The notes under the pieces are model-generated. The model did no database searches. It worked only from the letters and a program-made list of their open reading frames with translations, and was not told the DNA's origin. 64,000 bases of DNA from Ancylostoma caninum. Lineage: Eukaryota; Nematoda; Chromadorea; Rhabditida; Ancylostomatidae. The stretch lies in contig JBAJFG010000444.1 of NCBI GenBank assembly GCA_037903475.1, forward strand, positions 62,001 through 126,000, in the 5' to 3' direction. Positions 9,870 to 21,282 of this stretch are shown here, in pieces. Position numbers and translations under genes: made by a program. Each line of letters opens with the position of its first letter. The stretch's first letter is position 1.

Positions 9870-12500
9870 CTGGAGGATTTAAATTCTCGATCTGCAGTGG
9901 TAAGCCTTGCCTCTGCTACAAAATTAGAAATTTCATACACGAATTCGAAATTACAATGGAGGATTTGAAAACAAAACGGAACGCAAACGGAGCCGAATGC
10001 ACGAACAGCAAGCAACAGTATAGTACATTAGGGGCAAATTTCACCACCGACACGTGATTGGCGCTTTATGAGAGACAAATCAGTGAATACAGGCGAGAGC
10101 TAGTCACTTTTTACATTGTGAAAATGTGAGGAGGATATGTGATGTAGTGATTGTGTAGCAGTTTTGATGTATTTTTGTGGCGATTTCGAAAAGAATTTTC
10201 TCAGAATCCATGAATTTTCAAACTAACATTAGGGATTGGAGCAGCAACTTTAAAAGGAAGTTTTAAGAATGCGCAATCCAAAAATTGTTGTTTCAGACTT
10301 CCGGCAGGCTCGGTCGTGACAGACTTCCGACGTTCACGATTTCTTCCTGAATAGGCCTTGAAATTTTTAATCCTACTAAGAAAAAATGGCAGCTCCCTAC
10401 ACAGTGATGAGGAATGGAGGCAAACAAGAAAAAAATTAACAAAAGGTTACTTTCAACTGCTGTTTAAAATTGCAGTAAACCCTGTTATTCTTGACTGTGG
10501 TTGTGATGTGTGACTGTAATCACCGCCGAGTATGAGTATGACACCCCGAGCTACAGTGGCGACTAAAATGTATGTATTTGACACGTTGCCAATTTTGAAC
10601 GATCAACTGATGAAATTGTGAAATCCATAGTTCCAGCTTGGAATGACCTATCAAGACAATACTCGAGGATGTGATAAGGTAAAGTTTTCTCTTACTCACA
10701 TCCATTCTACTTCTTGGGAAAATGTTCCTGTACAGAATTGCACTGATCCTTTGTGTTTAGAGCTGAAAATGCACTGCAATACAAACGGTGTCGCTTGATG
10801 AAACTGTGCGATGTCTGCGATTTCTCGTTTTTTTTTTGTCGCTTTTCCATAACTCCCTTCACTCTCAACCATCATCGAAATGAAGCATATATTCGGAATC
10901 AGTATGGTCCAATCTATCTGGCAGTGTGCTTAAAATTTGAAAATCTGAAATTTTTTGGTGATCAGTCAGCAAAACCACCTAAGGATACAATTAAGAGAGT
11001 CTCGCTGCGTCGAGTCTCTCCTGATTATATCCGCAGGTAATTTTCCTGAAAGTAGGGCCTGTTAATCCGTCAGTCTTTGAAAAAGCCATAACACTGCATC
11101 ATAAATTCATTTTTCAGGATGTGGACATGGCTCGGGCAAAAACGGACCTCACACGACAATTCAAGGATTTCCTCAGAACTGGGTTATAATTTCATCGTTA
11201 TTTTCACATTTTCAGCTTCCGGAAGATATCGCTGTGCGTGAAGGCTTCGAGAAAATTTCTTGGACTATTGCGGAGACATGTTGACTGTGATTGCGCTTTT
11301 GATCGCACAAGGGTGCGATTTAGGGAAATTCTTACTTTCTCATCCCCGAAAAATGATTTGTTCGATGTGTTCGATGCCAAAGTAGATTTTTTCGAAGAAA
11401 ATAATCCTGAAACGCACAGCTCATCACTTGGTATGATTCTCAGACCTTTGCAACGGTGGCAGCCGGATAATTTCGCGGTTGAACATGCGATTTCGACAAA
11501 ATCGCGGCTATACGAATTTCCTTAGATGTTCCCGCTTTTCATATCAAATTTTGCACAATATTAAGTCCAATCATCCGGATGATATTGATCCATTAACAAT
11601 GATTCCACTATAATTCGTTCACGCTATTATTTCTTCCAGTGTTCTGCCCAGATCCCTGGCAGGCTATTATCATGGCCTCGGTATCACTCGATCGATAGAT
11701 CTTTTATATCGAAGCGATTCCTCCGTTTGATCAATACTTTTTTGCAAGACACTATCAAGCCAATGAAACCATCGCTGAACGGTTAGTCTGCGGTGATTAG
11801 TCTGCTGAGTTTGTCCACTTTGCCCAATTCTTGAAAGTATAGAAGTGCTTGCATTTTGTGGGGAAGAAGCAGAACGATGTGAGCTATTAGGGCCGCAGAA
11901 TTTCCGTCAAGTACACACGTGGAAGGACTCGGAAGCAAAGTGCTCCGAGTTAAGAACCACCAATTCATTGAATGCCCAATGATTCCAGTTTGTGTCCACT
12001 GCTAAAAGAACCAGTGCGCCCGCGAAATGAGGTTCATGTACTATTATATATTGTACACAGTGTTGTGATAAAGAGTTCCAACTTAATTACACTTACTTTT
12101 ACTTATACTCGTAATTTACTTCTACTATTACGGCAGCTAACAGAACAGAAACGGCAAGGTGATATCAGAAATTACATGTACTTGCCACATGTACTTATGT
12201 AGGTACTTATATTTGGGTACATGTACTTATACTACTATAGTGCGCCGCACGTTGTTGGCTGCAATTTAGCTGTCTACTCTCGTGGTTACCTGTCAGGACA
12301 TCGTGGGAAACACAAGTGGACATGTAGCAGTTGCGAGAACAAAATAATGTGTGGTGGAATTAGGGTTTCTTACTAGCGAACGATATGAATACGATTACGT
12401 TGGTGTCGCGATTAGTGAACAGCCAAGAAAACGTTTGATTTCAATTTCAATGAGGTTTGGTGTGTTGTTCTTCTGAAGCTGTGTAGCTGGCCGTCGATGA
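9870..12500. other. No gene recognised; upstream of the receptor and intergenic DNA
   Basis: Sequence just above 9860 would be the promoter or 5' leader of the minus-strand receptor; CTGCAG about 30 bp upstream of its ATG could act as a trans-splice acceptor, but this is only inference. Open frames of 90-95 codons at 10753-11040 and 11238-11525 show no domain. Around 12050-12230 there is a degenerate run of short ACTTAT / CATGTACTT words. Confidence 0.4.
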
Positions 12501-13100
12501 TTACTCAGATTCTGTCGGAAAAACCGCAGCAGAAAGAGATCGCGCTCATGTATTTAAGAAACAAGAGATGCAGAGATAAAAATTTTCGGAAGGACCGCAG
12601 CACAATGTTTTCTGCCGCGGTCTTCCGAATCTCTCTGGAGTGGATCGGAAGGACCGCAGCAGAATAGATTTTTGTGTGATGAATGAATCGGAAGGCAGAA
12701 TGGAGGAGAGAGAGAGTGAGCGTTATCATACCCTTCCCATGTACATGTACGGAGCTCAGTTTTGTTGCGACCAACAAAAATCCATCTATTTCGAACCTTT
12801 GATGGAAATTGGCTTTATGAGTATATCGGACCGTAAATCCAATGACCTTCAGCGAGGTTGTCATCCACGCTTGTGGGTACCGCCGCGTCGTCGTCCCACG
12901 GGAGTGAACCTGTTGCGTAACGCAGTTCTGCGGAATTTCAACGGACATACCTGCATCCACTCGCAGCGACCGCAGCAGCTATTCGGAAGGACCGCAGCAG
13001 CTATTTGGAAGAAATGCAGCAGGAAACCGAAAGGATCGCAGTTCACTTGTCGGTTATTCCGGTTTTCTGCTGCAGTCCTTCCGAAAAATTGTCTGAGTAT
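12501..13100. mobile_element. Foldback repeat rich in CGGAAGGACCGCAGCAG words
   Basis: The ends are inverted relative to each other: ACTCAGATTCTGTCGGAAAAACCGCAGCAGA at the left and the complement of CTGCTGCAGTCCTTCCGAAAAATTGTCTGAGT at the right. Between them the word TCGGAAGGACCGCAGCAG occurs several times in both orientations (near 12590, 12648 and 12984). The opposing open frames of about 150 codons here come from this repeat. The structure fits a foldback-type MITE; no target duplication was identified. Confidence 0.5.
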
Positions 13101-15030
13101 TGCTTGAAACAGAAGCATGTATGAACACGAGAAACATTTACAAAGATATTTACATTTTCTGTAATGTAAATGGTGACCCAGAAGTTTTTCCCCGGCGTTC
13201 AAGTGCTGCAAAAACTCTGTATCTCAGAAGCCTGCTTCATTTTGGTGCAGAGAGGCTAAAGCGTTCCAAAGCGGAATTACTTCTGGAGCTTAGCGCCTCG
13301 TCCAAACCTTCCCCTAGATGTCGTTCAAAGGATGTCCCACGGAGGCAGCCGTGATGTAAACAGCAGGACATTCTATTCCAGAAACACTGGACTGTCTCGT
13401 CAAGGGGATTAAGTCTAGGTTTTGAAAGCGCTGAAGAGGAAGTGGGTATGGTGAGCGTGCAGCCAACTTTGAAGCCAGCTCTGAGGTACGGAACCAATTT
13501 CCTTCCCAGTAGAACACACATCGCATCGATCTAGGATAATTTGGAAAACGTTGTTGACATCTAATCTTCTAGAACGAACATGACATGAGTCCTACCTCGA
13601 AACATCACTCAACTCGATGAACGCGCGAGAATGCCGTTCTGTTGAGATCGCTATTCTCTTCATCATAATCTGAATGACATGATGGGCACCCTCACCAATT
13701 CTATATAATTTGTTTCCCGATGTCATAGGGACATTTATGATGCAACTGGTTTTTTTTTCAGCGTTCATCCTCACAGAAACTTTTGTGGGATGCGAAAATG
13801 TTCATGGGCAACTTTACTAGGTGGTGTTTCCGGCTAAGTTATCCCCACAGAGAAAGGACTTCGAAGATCGATTTAGTACTAGTTTTGCTGAAAGAACTCT
13901 TGGTAAATCACCCTCCCAGTTTGATCGCGATCGCTCACTATGTGACGTTATTCGCTGTATTTGAACACCGGCTAAAGTCTTTTGGGTCACCCTGTACAGC
14001 GCTGGCCGATAGCCCAGGTACTTCGGTATTCCAGAGATTTGGAGCTAAAATGACATGCGGCTATAGTTGCTGAAGTGCCTGGGCATGACTCCATGCCCAG
14101 GAGGTGTTTCGTCCATAAGCGACTCTAGCTGAAAGCTTGCCAATAAGTGCTGCCAGTGACAGAAACGACGCGTTCATATGAGCTACATGGTAGTACTGGG
14201 AGTAATCGCAAATTTAGGAAATGACCGCATCGCGCATGAAAGAGGGGGGGGAGGGCGAGCTGTTTATCCGCTGGGGCGTAGCGTGTTTCGCACAAACTGC
14301 CACAGTACCGGATAAACCGCTCCATCACCGGATAAACAGCTACACACCCGTGAAAGGGTCGCGCCTCCATGAACCAACGCCTCTGCAGGCACCTCTGCAG
14401 GAAACACACAAGAAAAGGTAAACCTCTTCGCAATTGCCTTGACTATGCCAGCGTAACTAGATCCAACTACTTACGGTAAACAGCTACCCTCATTGCTTCC
14501 TATTGCCGTGGAGCCAAGAGTTGCAGATCGGCTGTACTGGCTTTGTTTTCTCCACATGTACATATAATATAATACTAGCCTGTTTTCTTCGCATGTACTA
14601 ATCAGGCAATGTATAACATGCATAATAGAATATACGTATTTACACATTCGTAGCCAAGAAAATTAGCACATCAAATGTGGTCGTTTTGGAAAATTAGAGA
14701 GTTTGCGGAAAAAACACAAACAGTTGTCACAACCAGAAATGTCAGGTTGTATTTTATTTTCGTCGGCAGCATAATACAAAGGTTGCGCTAAAACACGCAG
14801 AAGGTCAAGAACAATAGTGTAATGGCAGTGATGTAAGGGGTACATTGAATGATATTACGGGACATTAGGCAATTAAGAAATGAACAGGCTTCGTGTGCCA
14901 CGATGACGTAGAAGAGTTAAGTTAAGAGAAAGGTTAATGGATTTAGAGTTAGTTGTACAGTGATAAGGCCACCCCGAAATAATACAGGTGGGAATTGAAG
15001 AAAAGTTTCTTTTTGTGCAGAGGAACGATA
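13101..15030. other. No gene recognised
   Basis: Scattered short frames on both strands, none with a recognisable domain or matching splice sites. There is a short inverted word GCCTGGGCATGACTCCATGCCCAGG at about 14078-14102 and repeated ACCGGATAAAC words at 14308-14332. Confidence 0.35.
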
Positions 15031-15033
15031 CCA

Positions 15034-15966
15034 AGTGTCGCGACTTCGTGCGACTCTTCTTTCATTCCATCGTTCGTTCGCCAGGTCGCGCGCGCAATGG
15101 TCCTACGCTCCTCGCATGCGTACGTTAGGCTCCGCCCCCTGCGCCGAAACTGCATAAATAGCCGGCGCGCGTACACTCAACTCTCATTCCTGCGTTGTCA
15201 CTCGAAGGGAGCGGTTGCGAAAGAAGTCAAAGGATGCGAGTAGATGTTGGTTCACAAGTGTCGTATAACATCAAGCACTGGAACAAGGATAGAAGAGGAG
15301 CAGCGTCAAGAGAGGTAACTCGGCGTCAGTAAGGTCTGCTCGAAGGCGTTGAGCACAGGCTCACCCTGCCGGCTTGTCCGAACGGCCGAGGAGTTGTGTT
15401 TGCTATGACCCCTAGTTACTGGGCTGGTTGGATTCTTCCCCTTAGTTCTTTTGTTGTATGTTTGCGTTCATATTTATGCGGGCTATGAAATTGGGCAGTT
15501 TATGTGTTCGTGTTGTGTAGCAAGAACTACAGACGTGTGCCGCAAAGAAGCGGTTGTATAGACAGTACAGTTAAGATCTTGCACATGTGCGGCGCCGGCA
15601 GGAGATGGTGGCAGCTCTCTTGCATGTCATATGTGTCGTACTGTTGTGTCACACGAGTCAGTGTTGGTGCATCCGGAGATGCCCGGGTGCAGTTGTGTAA
15701 CAGCGGTGTCTGATATGGTTGGCAGCCAAGGGGCCTCCAGTGCAGTTGTGTGTTGTGTGTTACGTGGCAGGTGAACACATGCATTCTGACGCAAGCCAGT
15801 CGTGCTGCCAGCCTTGGCGGGTTATATGTCCCGTCTGTCTCAGGTTGCGTGTTTCCTAGTGGTTGCTCTGCCGATGCGTTGGTTCTGAGGTCTGCTAACC
15901 ACTGACTTGGGCAACCCCTGGGAAACCACGACACCAAGTGCTAGTAGGTTCTCACAACAAAACAAG
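15034..15966 (+). mobile_element. Candidate solo LTR / LTR promoter block
   Basis: A block clearly more GC-rich than its surroundings. It contains a core-promoter arrangement: GC-rich DNA, CATAAATAGCC at about 15154, then GCGCGCGTACACTCAACTCTCATTC about 25 bp later as a possible initiator. It ends in CTCACAACAAAACAA followed by TGGCAGCGCTCTAGTC, which resembles the LTR-end / primer-binding-site arrangement of retrotransposons. It could begin at TGTCGCGACTTC (15034). No gag-pol frame follows, so it would be a solo LTR plus leader. A cellular CpG-rich promoter is the alternative; the second LTR was not found. Confidence 0.28.
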
Positions 15967-16191
15967 CTGGCAGCGCTCTAGTCAGATCCATTGCCTCGCT
16001 TTCGCTAAAATGCCTTGTAAAGGAAATGGTGAAGGCTATTCGCTACAAGGCCCTGTTCCTTAATGGGAAGGGCGAAAGGCGGTGGGGGTGTAGAGCATTA
16101 TACCGGGGAGACCTCTGTGACTGGCCAATCTGTCTGACTACATGGTGGACTTTTTGCGGGAATTTGCAAAGATGTTTCGTATGCTGCTTAC

Positions 16192-16449
16192 GAATTCGGT
16201 AATGACGGTGGTTTTCCTTCGTAATACTTGCTTTGAGATTACGGTAGAGAAGAGGTACCGCTCAGCGCCCACATAATTTAATTCAAAGTTCATAATAGCT
16301 AATGCAGAAAACAAATCTGATTGTGAGATCAGTAACACAGATTTCATGCAGAGAAGTGTTTCTCATTACGAAAATCTATGTGTACCTGGAATTCCTAGAT
16401 TGTGAGCAAGAAGATGTGTAGAAATGCTACGAAATTGTTCAGAAAAAAA
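16192..16449 (-). pseudogene. Two exons of a possible serpentine-receptor fragment
   Basis: Exon 16449-16386 starts after TTTTACAG and ends ATTCCAG/GTACAC. Exon 16298-16192 starts after CTGCATTAG and ends GAATTC/GTAAGC. Phases match (1 then 0), giving 57 residues that include SISTHLLAHNLGIPA, then NYVGAERYLFSTVISKQ. An ER/R-Y motif followed by S/T-x-x-S-K near the cytosolic end of TM3 is common in nematode chemoreceptors, so a receptor fragment is plausible. No compatible exon follows downstream, where the GC-rich LTR-like block lies, so the gene may have been cut by that insertion. The upstream frame (to about 16632) is open but unassigned. Confidence 0.33.
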
Positions 16450-16639
16450 CTGTAAAACCATGTGCCAATGTTTCCTATGTTCTTTTCCAGTCAAAAACCT
16501 TAATCTCTCGTTCAACAATTCAGAAGAGGAGAGCAACAGACAAGTGCTGCTGCCTGCACTCAGTGAGGAAAGAGAAGGGGTAGTGGCGGCGTATGCTTGG
16601 TTTCTGATGGTAATGTGAAATTTCATGAGCAATAACCAG

Positions 16640-17508
16640 AGTTCGGCGCAACCTTAGCTCGAGCAGAAAAATTACGAAGTTCCCTTCGACCTAGCCAAGA
16701 ACTTACGTAGCCCCCATTGTAGACAAGTTAAAACAAGTTCTTGCGAAGAACATTGGTTTTCAATGCACATTGACGTATCCACACGAGTTAACAAGTGTTA
16801 ACAAGTACACCCACCGGCGGTGGAGCACGTTAACACGCTGGCACGTCATATAGTTTTTGGATTTTCAGTTAAAATTTGAGAAGGATAGGAGATTTTGGAA
16901 GCTTCTGCAATTAATAGATAGAGCAATATTTCCTGAAAACAACAGTGCAAACAGAATTGGAAATAAGTGATTTTGGAATAAGTTATTTGGAGAAATTGCG
17001 TCCAAATGGTGTTGACGACCGTTTTTTAGCTATTTTTTCCGCTATATACCTGAATAAACGAGGCAATTTTATTATTCACTGGAACGAGCAGCCTTTCCTC
17101 TAGCTAACCGCGCCAGCACAATTGGAATATTTGATTTTAGAGAAAGTTGTTTGACGAAAATTCTCTGGACCGGTGCTGAACAATAAACGTGACAAGAGGT
17201 ACGCTGCTGGTCTGTGATTTGTCGATTCATGTGCGCCTCGCGGCTGCAGCCTTCTAGGGTACGAGCAGTTCTGCGTGAATATGGACAACTTTTCTGAGCT
17301 TGAGTGGGACAGGTGAGTGTTTTCGGAACCCACAAACTGTGAGAAGGTGGCCGCCGATGTCATTTAGGGCGCCGAATTTGAAGAAACAACCTGAACTTGA
17401 AAAGCGTACGCGTGCGGCGCCATCGCGTCGCGGCGTACGTCTTGACCGTCACCCACTAAATTTCAGGATAAATTTAGCGTTCAGAGAGTTCCTGAGCAAA
17501 ATCTCCCT
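16640..17508. other. Unassigned; one possible first exon
   Basis: At 17281-17312 on the plus strand ATGGACAACTTTTCTGAGCT leads to GACAG/GTGAGTG, a good donor, giving MDNFSELEWDR. It would join in phase 2 to an acceptor in the array at 17509-18260, but no continuous coding path could be completed. At 16770-16850 there are repeated GTTAACAAG words. Nothing else was recognised. Confidence 0.25.
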
Positions 17509-18260
17509 TCAAAATCAAATAATTCCAATTCCTTGGCAGTAGAGTCGTACTCGTAATTTCACCGCAAAGTTTGAACAGGATCCATTCGGTAACAGCGGTG
17601 TTGTTGGTACTGCGGGGTACTTTTCACTTATAACTCCTATCAAAATCAATTGAATCCAATTCTTTTTTGGATATGGACAGAGCATTGGCAGATGCAGCTA
17701 CATGCCCATTTTCAGCCGGATCTGTGCAGAACCTGTCCTTTTATGAGTGCTGATAGCAGTGCTGTAGGCGGAATATTCGCATGATAACCGGTCAAACTCA
17801 TTTCAAAATCAAACAATTTCAATTTTCTCTTGCAGGTGGTGCCACAGTCGTACTCTTAATCATACTACAAAGTTCGAGCAAGATCCGTTCAGTACCAACC
17901 GTACTGTGAGTACTGCAAGGTACATTTTCGGGAGTAACTCTTAAAAAATCAATTGAATCAAATTATCTTTCAGAGTTAGATAGTACATTGCCATTTGCAG
18001 TCATGTGCCTGTTTGCAGAAATATCCGTGCAGAACCTGTCCCTTTGTAAGCGCTGGGAGCATTGCTTTTGGCAGAATTTTCGCATGATAACCCCACAAAC
18101 TCTAGCCAAAATCAATTGACTCCAATTTCCTATCACAGTAATAGTAGGAGTAGTATTCGTAATCGTATTGTAAAAGTTGAGCAGGATCCGTTCAGTACCA
18201 ACGATGCTGTGGGTACTGCTGGGTACTTTTTCAAGTGTAATTCCTAAAATTAATTTAATA
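17509..18260 (+). repeat. 151/152-bp tandem array with alternating A and B monomers
   Basis: A conserved word recurs at 17576 (CAGGATCCATTCGG), 17727 (AGAACCTGTCCTTT), 17879 (CAAGATCCGTTCAG), 18030 (AGAACCTGTCCC) and 18182 (CAGGATCCGTTCAG): spacings 151, 152, 151, 152. The first, third and fifth units are alike (type A) and the second and fourth are alike (type B), so the higher-order unit is about 303 bp. Each monomer begins with an AAAATCAATTGAATCCAATT-like AT block followed by a pyrimidine run and CAG, resembling an intron end. In A units the reading DPFSTN/DPFGNS followed by VGTAGY is kept with mainly third-base changes between units. Confidence 0.8.
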
Positions 18261-19158
18261 AAATTTTAGTAAAATTAGTTATTAATTCTACTCTTATTTC
18301 ACTCAGAATCAATAGAATTAATGGAAGAAAAATTTTCAAGTTCAATCTCCCTTCTGTGCTCTTATTTTCAAAAAAGTGGATGATTATTCAACCAAGGTTC
18401 AAGTACCAGGTACAAATTCCCTTTTGCTCACCTCATCGCTTACGAAGCCCCGCTTGCCTTGAGTCAAGCCTTTGCCGAAGTCTGGCAATAACCCATAAAA
18501 TAACCCGTGAACTTGTAAATGTAGGTACACGTTTGTCGAAGAAAGCAATGTTAATTAATATAAGAAAAAGGAAGTGGACTGTGTAGACGTATCATTCCTC
18601 TTGCGCAATAATTGGATATGGAATTTCACACCATTTCCGATCGTTCACCACATTCTCCGTCAAAAACCCTTTGTCGTCATTGCGACTACTGTAGGCATGT
18701 TGTGGCAAAAAAGTGCAGCTAATGAGCCATTGAGCCGCAAGTGCATAAGAGAGCTGCTGGCAAATATTTACAGCTTAATGGGAGTATCAAACAAGAAGTC
18801 AAATACCCAGGTTGTCAGCGAGCACGTCAGCATGTAGATTAGTTCTAGAAATCCTTCCTAGACTTAGACGTGTTCCAAGAGTCCTGCCTAAGGCTTTCGC
18901 ATAAGATTTTGAGTTCTGTCCAGGAAGAGAGAAAGTCTTGTAATATAAAAAAATTTTTGCATTACTGTAATATTTACGGATTATTGAAGTTTTCTTTCCA
19001 TTATATATGGTTAGGCTCTGTTTCGTGTATACCCTTAAGCGGATACTAAGCATCTGAATATGCCTTTTCTGCACTCATCAGTGAGGGAAATGACTTGTGA
19101 TTTTACACACTTGTTTTTCATTGAAAAATTGTTATGAATATACACATGTGTATCATGT
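18261..19158. other. No gene recognised
   Basis: Open frames of 76 and 87 codons at 18356-18586 and 18574-18837 have no recognised domain and no clear splice partners. AT-rich on the right. Confidence 0.35.
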
Positions 19159-20203
19159 ACATACAATACTGCTCATGGGATCGCGAAAACCGACGGTCGC
19201 TCCGCAGAGTCACCGTCGCGCACCGTCGCTTCGCCATAACTTGCTTATAACTGCCCCAATCAGAGCGTTTTGGTCACCAATCGATTTGTCTCGTCGTGAT
19301 CTTTCGAACGGCCTACCGAATCTGGGGGAATGCCTTCTGCTTACTGGTTTTCGCCAAGTAATCGATATATCGATCGATGCCATGTAATGGATCGAATCTG
19401 TAGTAGCAGAAATACGCGCGATGAGTCGGAACTGAAGCTCGATTTCGATGATTCTCTCTAAACAAGGGCAAAAACTTCCAGACTCACGCACGAAGGCGCA
19501 GAACTGGGCAAACTCTACATGATTTCAAAGACATCTGATTTTCGACGAGGTTGCTGATGGAGCGCACCGTTTCATCGCAACTAGGTAACCTGAATGGGGA
19601 ATGATTGCAGGTTGGAAATAACTCTTTATGCACTAGAAGACCTGCAAGTGGCATTGCCGCTGGCCTGCTAATCTCGATGTTACTCTCGCTCACAGTGCGA
19701 ACCTTTGCTGTCCCCTGTGAAAACCTCGACGTTGAGGAAGCTACAGCTCCTCAATGGGATGAGCTACCGACCTATCTAAGGAAAGGTGATCAAGAACAAT
19801 GAGTGCTCTTCCAGAAATTGTAGTTGCGATGGTTCCAGCCTTCCTCGCTTGTCACCTAGGACCGCGTTAATTTTGCTAGAAATTAAGGCGCATTCCTGCA
19901 TCTGTCTCGAACAGCCCTGAAAGAGCGGTTGGACAGTGGGAGCCTATGCACTCTTGAAGAACTCGTAAGTGAGCACATTCTGTGTGAAAAGGACAAGTTT
20001 TCCAAAGATTCGATTTTCCAGCACTATGTATTAACTCAAGCAAAGCTTCCCTTTGGAAGCGAGGGTCCCACAACGACGCGTTTGTAGGGGTCCCAGGTTC
20101 AATGCCCACCCGCTGAATTCGTTTTGCAAAATGCTAGAAAAGATGAAAAAACCCCGTATGAGGGGTTTCCAAAGGCAGTTGCTGTTTTTTCATTGATTTT
20201 CGC

Positions 20204-20395
20204 ATGGCGCAGTGGCTAAGCGTCTTGTCTGGCGAGCAACAGGTGGAGGGTTCGATGCCCGAGTTTGGCAAGGTTTTGCAAAATTTTCCCCCACGGTAAG
20301 TCAATGTTTGAATGACCTGAATGTCCTCCACCTGCCAACCTGCCTGGTGGCAGGTTCTTGGGGGAAATTTTGGTGCGTCGTAGGCCGTTTCTCCG
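20204..20395 (+). mobile_element. tRNA-derived SINE, family S1
   Basis: TGGCGCAGTGGCTAAGCG (A box, from about 20206) and GGTTCGATGCC (B box, from about 20250) are correctly spaced for a tRNA-type RNA polymerase III promoter. The remainder does not fold as a full tRNA and continues into a non-tRNA body containing GACCTGAATGTCCTCCACCTGCC and GGTGGCAGGTTCTTGGGG. A second copy in reverse follows at 20456-20600. Confidence 0.6.
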
Positions 20396-20455
20396 TCGAG
20401 CTGTCCAGGTCCCGTCCCTGGATAACGTGTGGGTCCCGCCACGAAAATTAAAAAA

Positions 20456-20600
20456 CCGAGAAAAATTTCCCCCAAGAACCTGCCACCAGGCGGTTTGGCA
20501 GGTGGAGGACATTCAGGTCACTTAAACATTGACTTAACGGGAAGGAACACTTTGCAAAACTTTGTCAAACTCGGGCTCGACCCAGAATTTTATGCTGAAC
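20456..20600 (-). mobile_element. Inverted partial copy of SINE S1
   Basis: The complement of this segment repeats the body of the upstream S1 copy in the same order (CAAAGTTTTGCAAAG, TGACCTGAATGTCCTCCACC, GGTTCTTGGGGGAAATTTTT) and retains only a degenerate B box (GGGTCGAGCCC). The A-box half is missing. Together the two copies make a hairpin of about 120-bp arms in the middle of the 2-kb foldback. Confidence 0.6.
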
Positions 20601-21282
20601 CTAATGGTGAAAGTCCCATTGCTCTAGCTTTCCATCGAAAGGCGCTAATCTAGAAACCTAAAGTAATTTCAAAAGTTCGCACTGTGAGCGAGAGTAACAT
20701 CGAGATTAGCAGGCCAGCGACAATGCCACTTGCAGGTCTTCTAGTGCATAAAGAGTTATTTCCAACCTGCAATCATTCCCCATTCAGGTTACCTAGTTGC
20801 GATGAAACGGTGCGCTCCATCAGCAACCTCGTCGAAAATCAGATGTCTTTGAAATCATGTAGAGTTTGCCCAGTTCTGCGCCTTCGTGCGTGATTCTGGA
20901 AGTTTTTGCCCTTGTTTAGAGAAAATCATCGAAATCGAGCTTCAGTTCCGACTCATCGCGCGTATTTCTGCTACTACAGATTCGATCCATTACATGGCAT
21001 CGATCGATATATCGATTAGTTGGCGAAAACCAGTAAGCAGAAGGCATTCCCCCACATTCGGTAGGCCGTTCGAAAGATCACGACGAGACAAATCGATTGG
21101 TGACCAAAACGCTCTGATTGGGGCAGTTCTAAGCAAGTTATGGCGAAGCGACGGTGCGCGACGGTGACTCCGCGGAGCGACCGTCGGTTTTCGCGATCCC
21201 ATGAGCAGTATTGTATGTTATGCTATTTTACAAGGAAAAACTAACTTCTGGTGAGATGTTCACTAAAAAAATGCATATGCTA

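Larger units (their letters stand above)
19159..21218. mobile_element. Large foldback element with about 550-bp inverted arms
   Basis: The left arm (19159-19708) and right arm (20668-21218) are near-identical in opposite orientation, from ACATACAATACTGCTCATGGG at the outside to CACAGTGCGAAC at the inside. The same 69- and 93-codon open frames therefore appear once on each strand, differing at a few residues. They are not independent genes, and no domain is recognised in them. The 960-bp centre contains an inverted pair of SINE bodies. Very high arm similarity points to a recent origin or to homogenisation. Target duplications were not clear. Confidence 0.85.

Noticed and set aside
12505..13107. 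Opposing frames of about 150 codons
   Set aside because: Located in the CGGAAGGACCGCAGCAG-rich foldback repeat; palindromic repeats give open frames on both strands.
15527..15937. 136-codon minus-strand frame
   Set aside because: Lies in the GC-rich LTR-like block with no recognisable protein features.
19210..21167. Pairs of near-identical frames of 69 and 93 codons on opposite strands
   Set aside because: They are the two arms of the 2-kb foldback; duplication explains their similarity, and no domain or splice support was seen.
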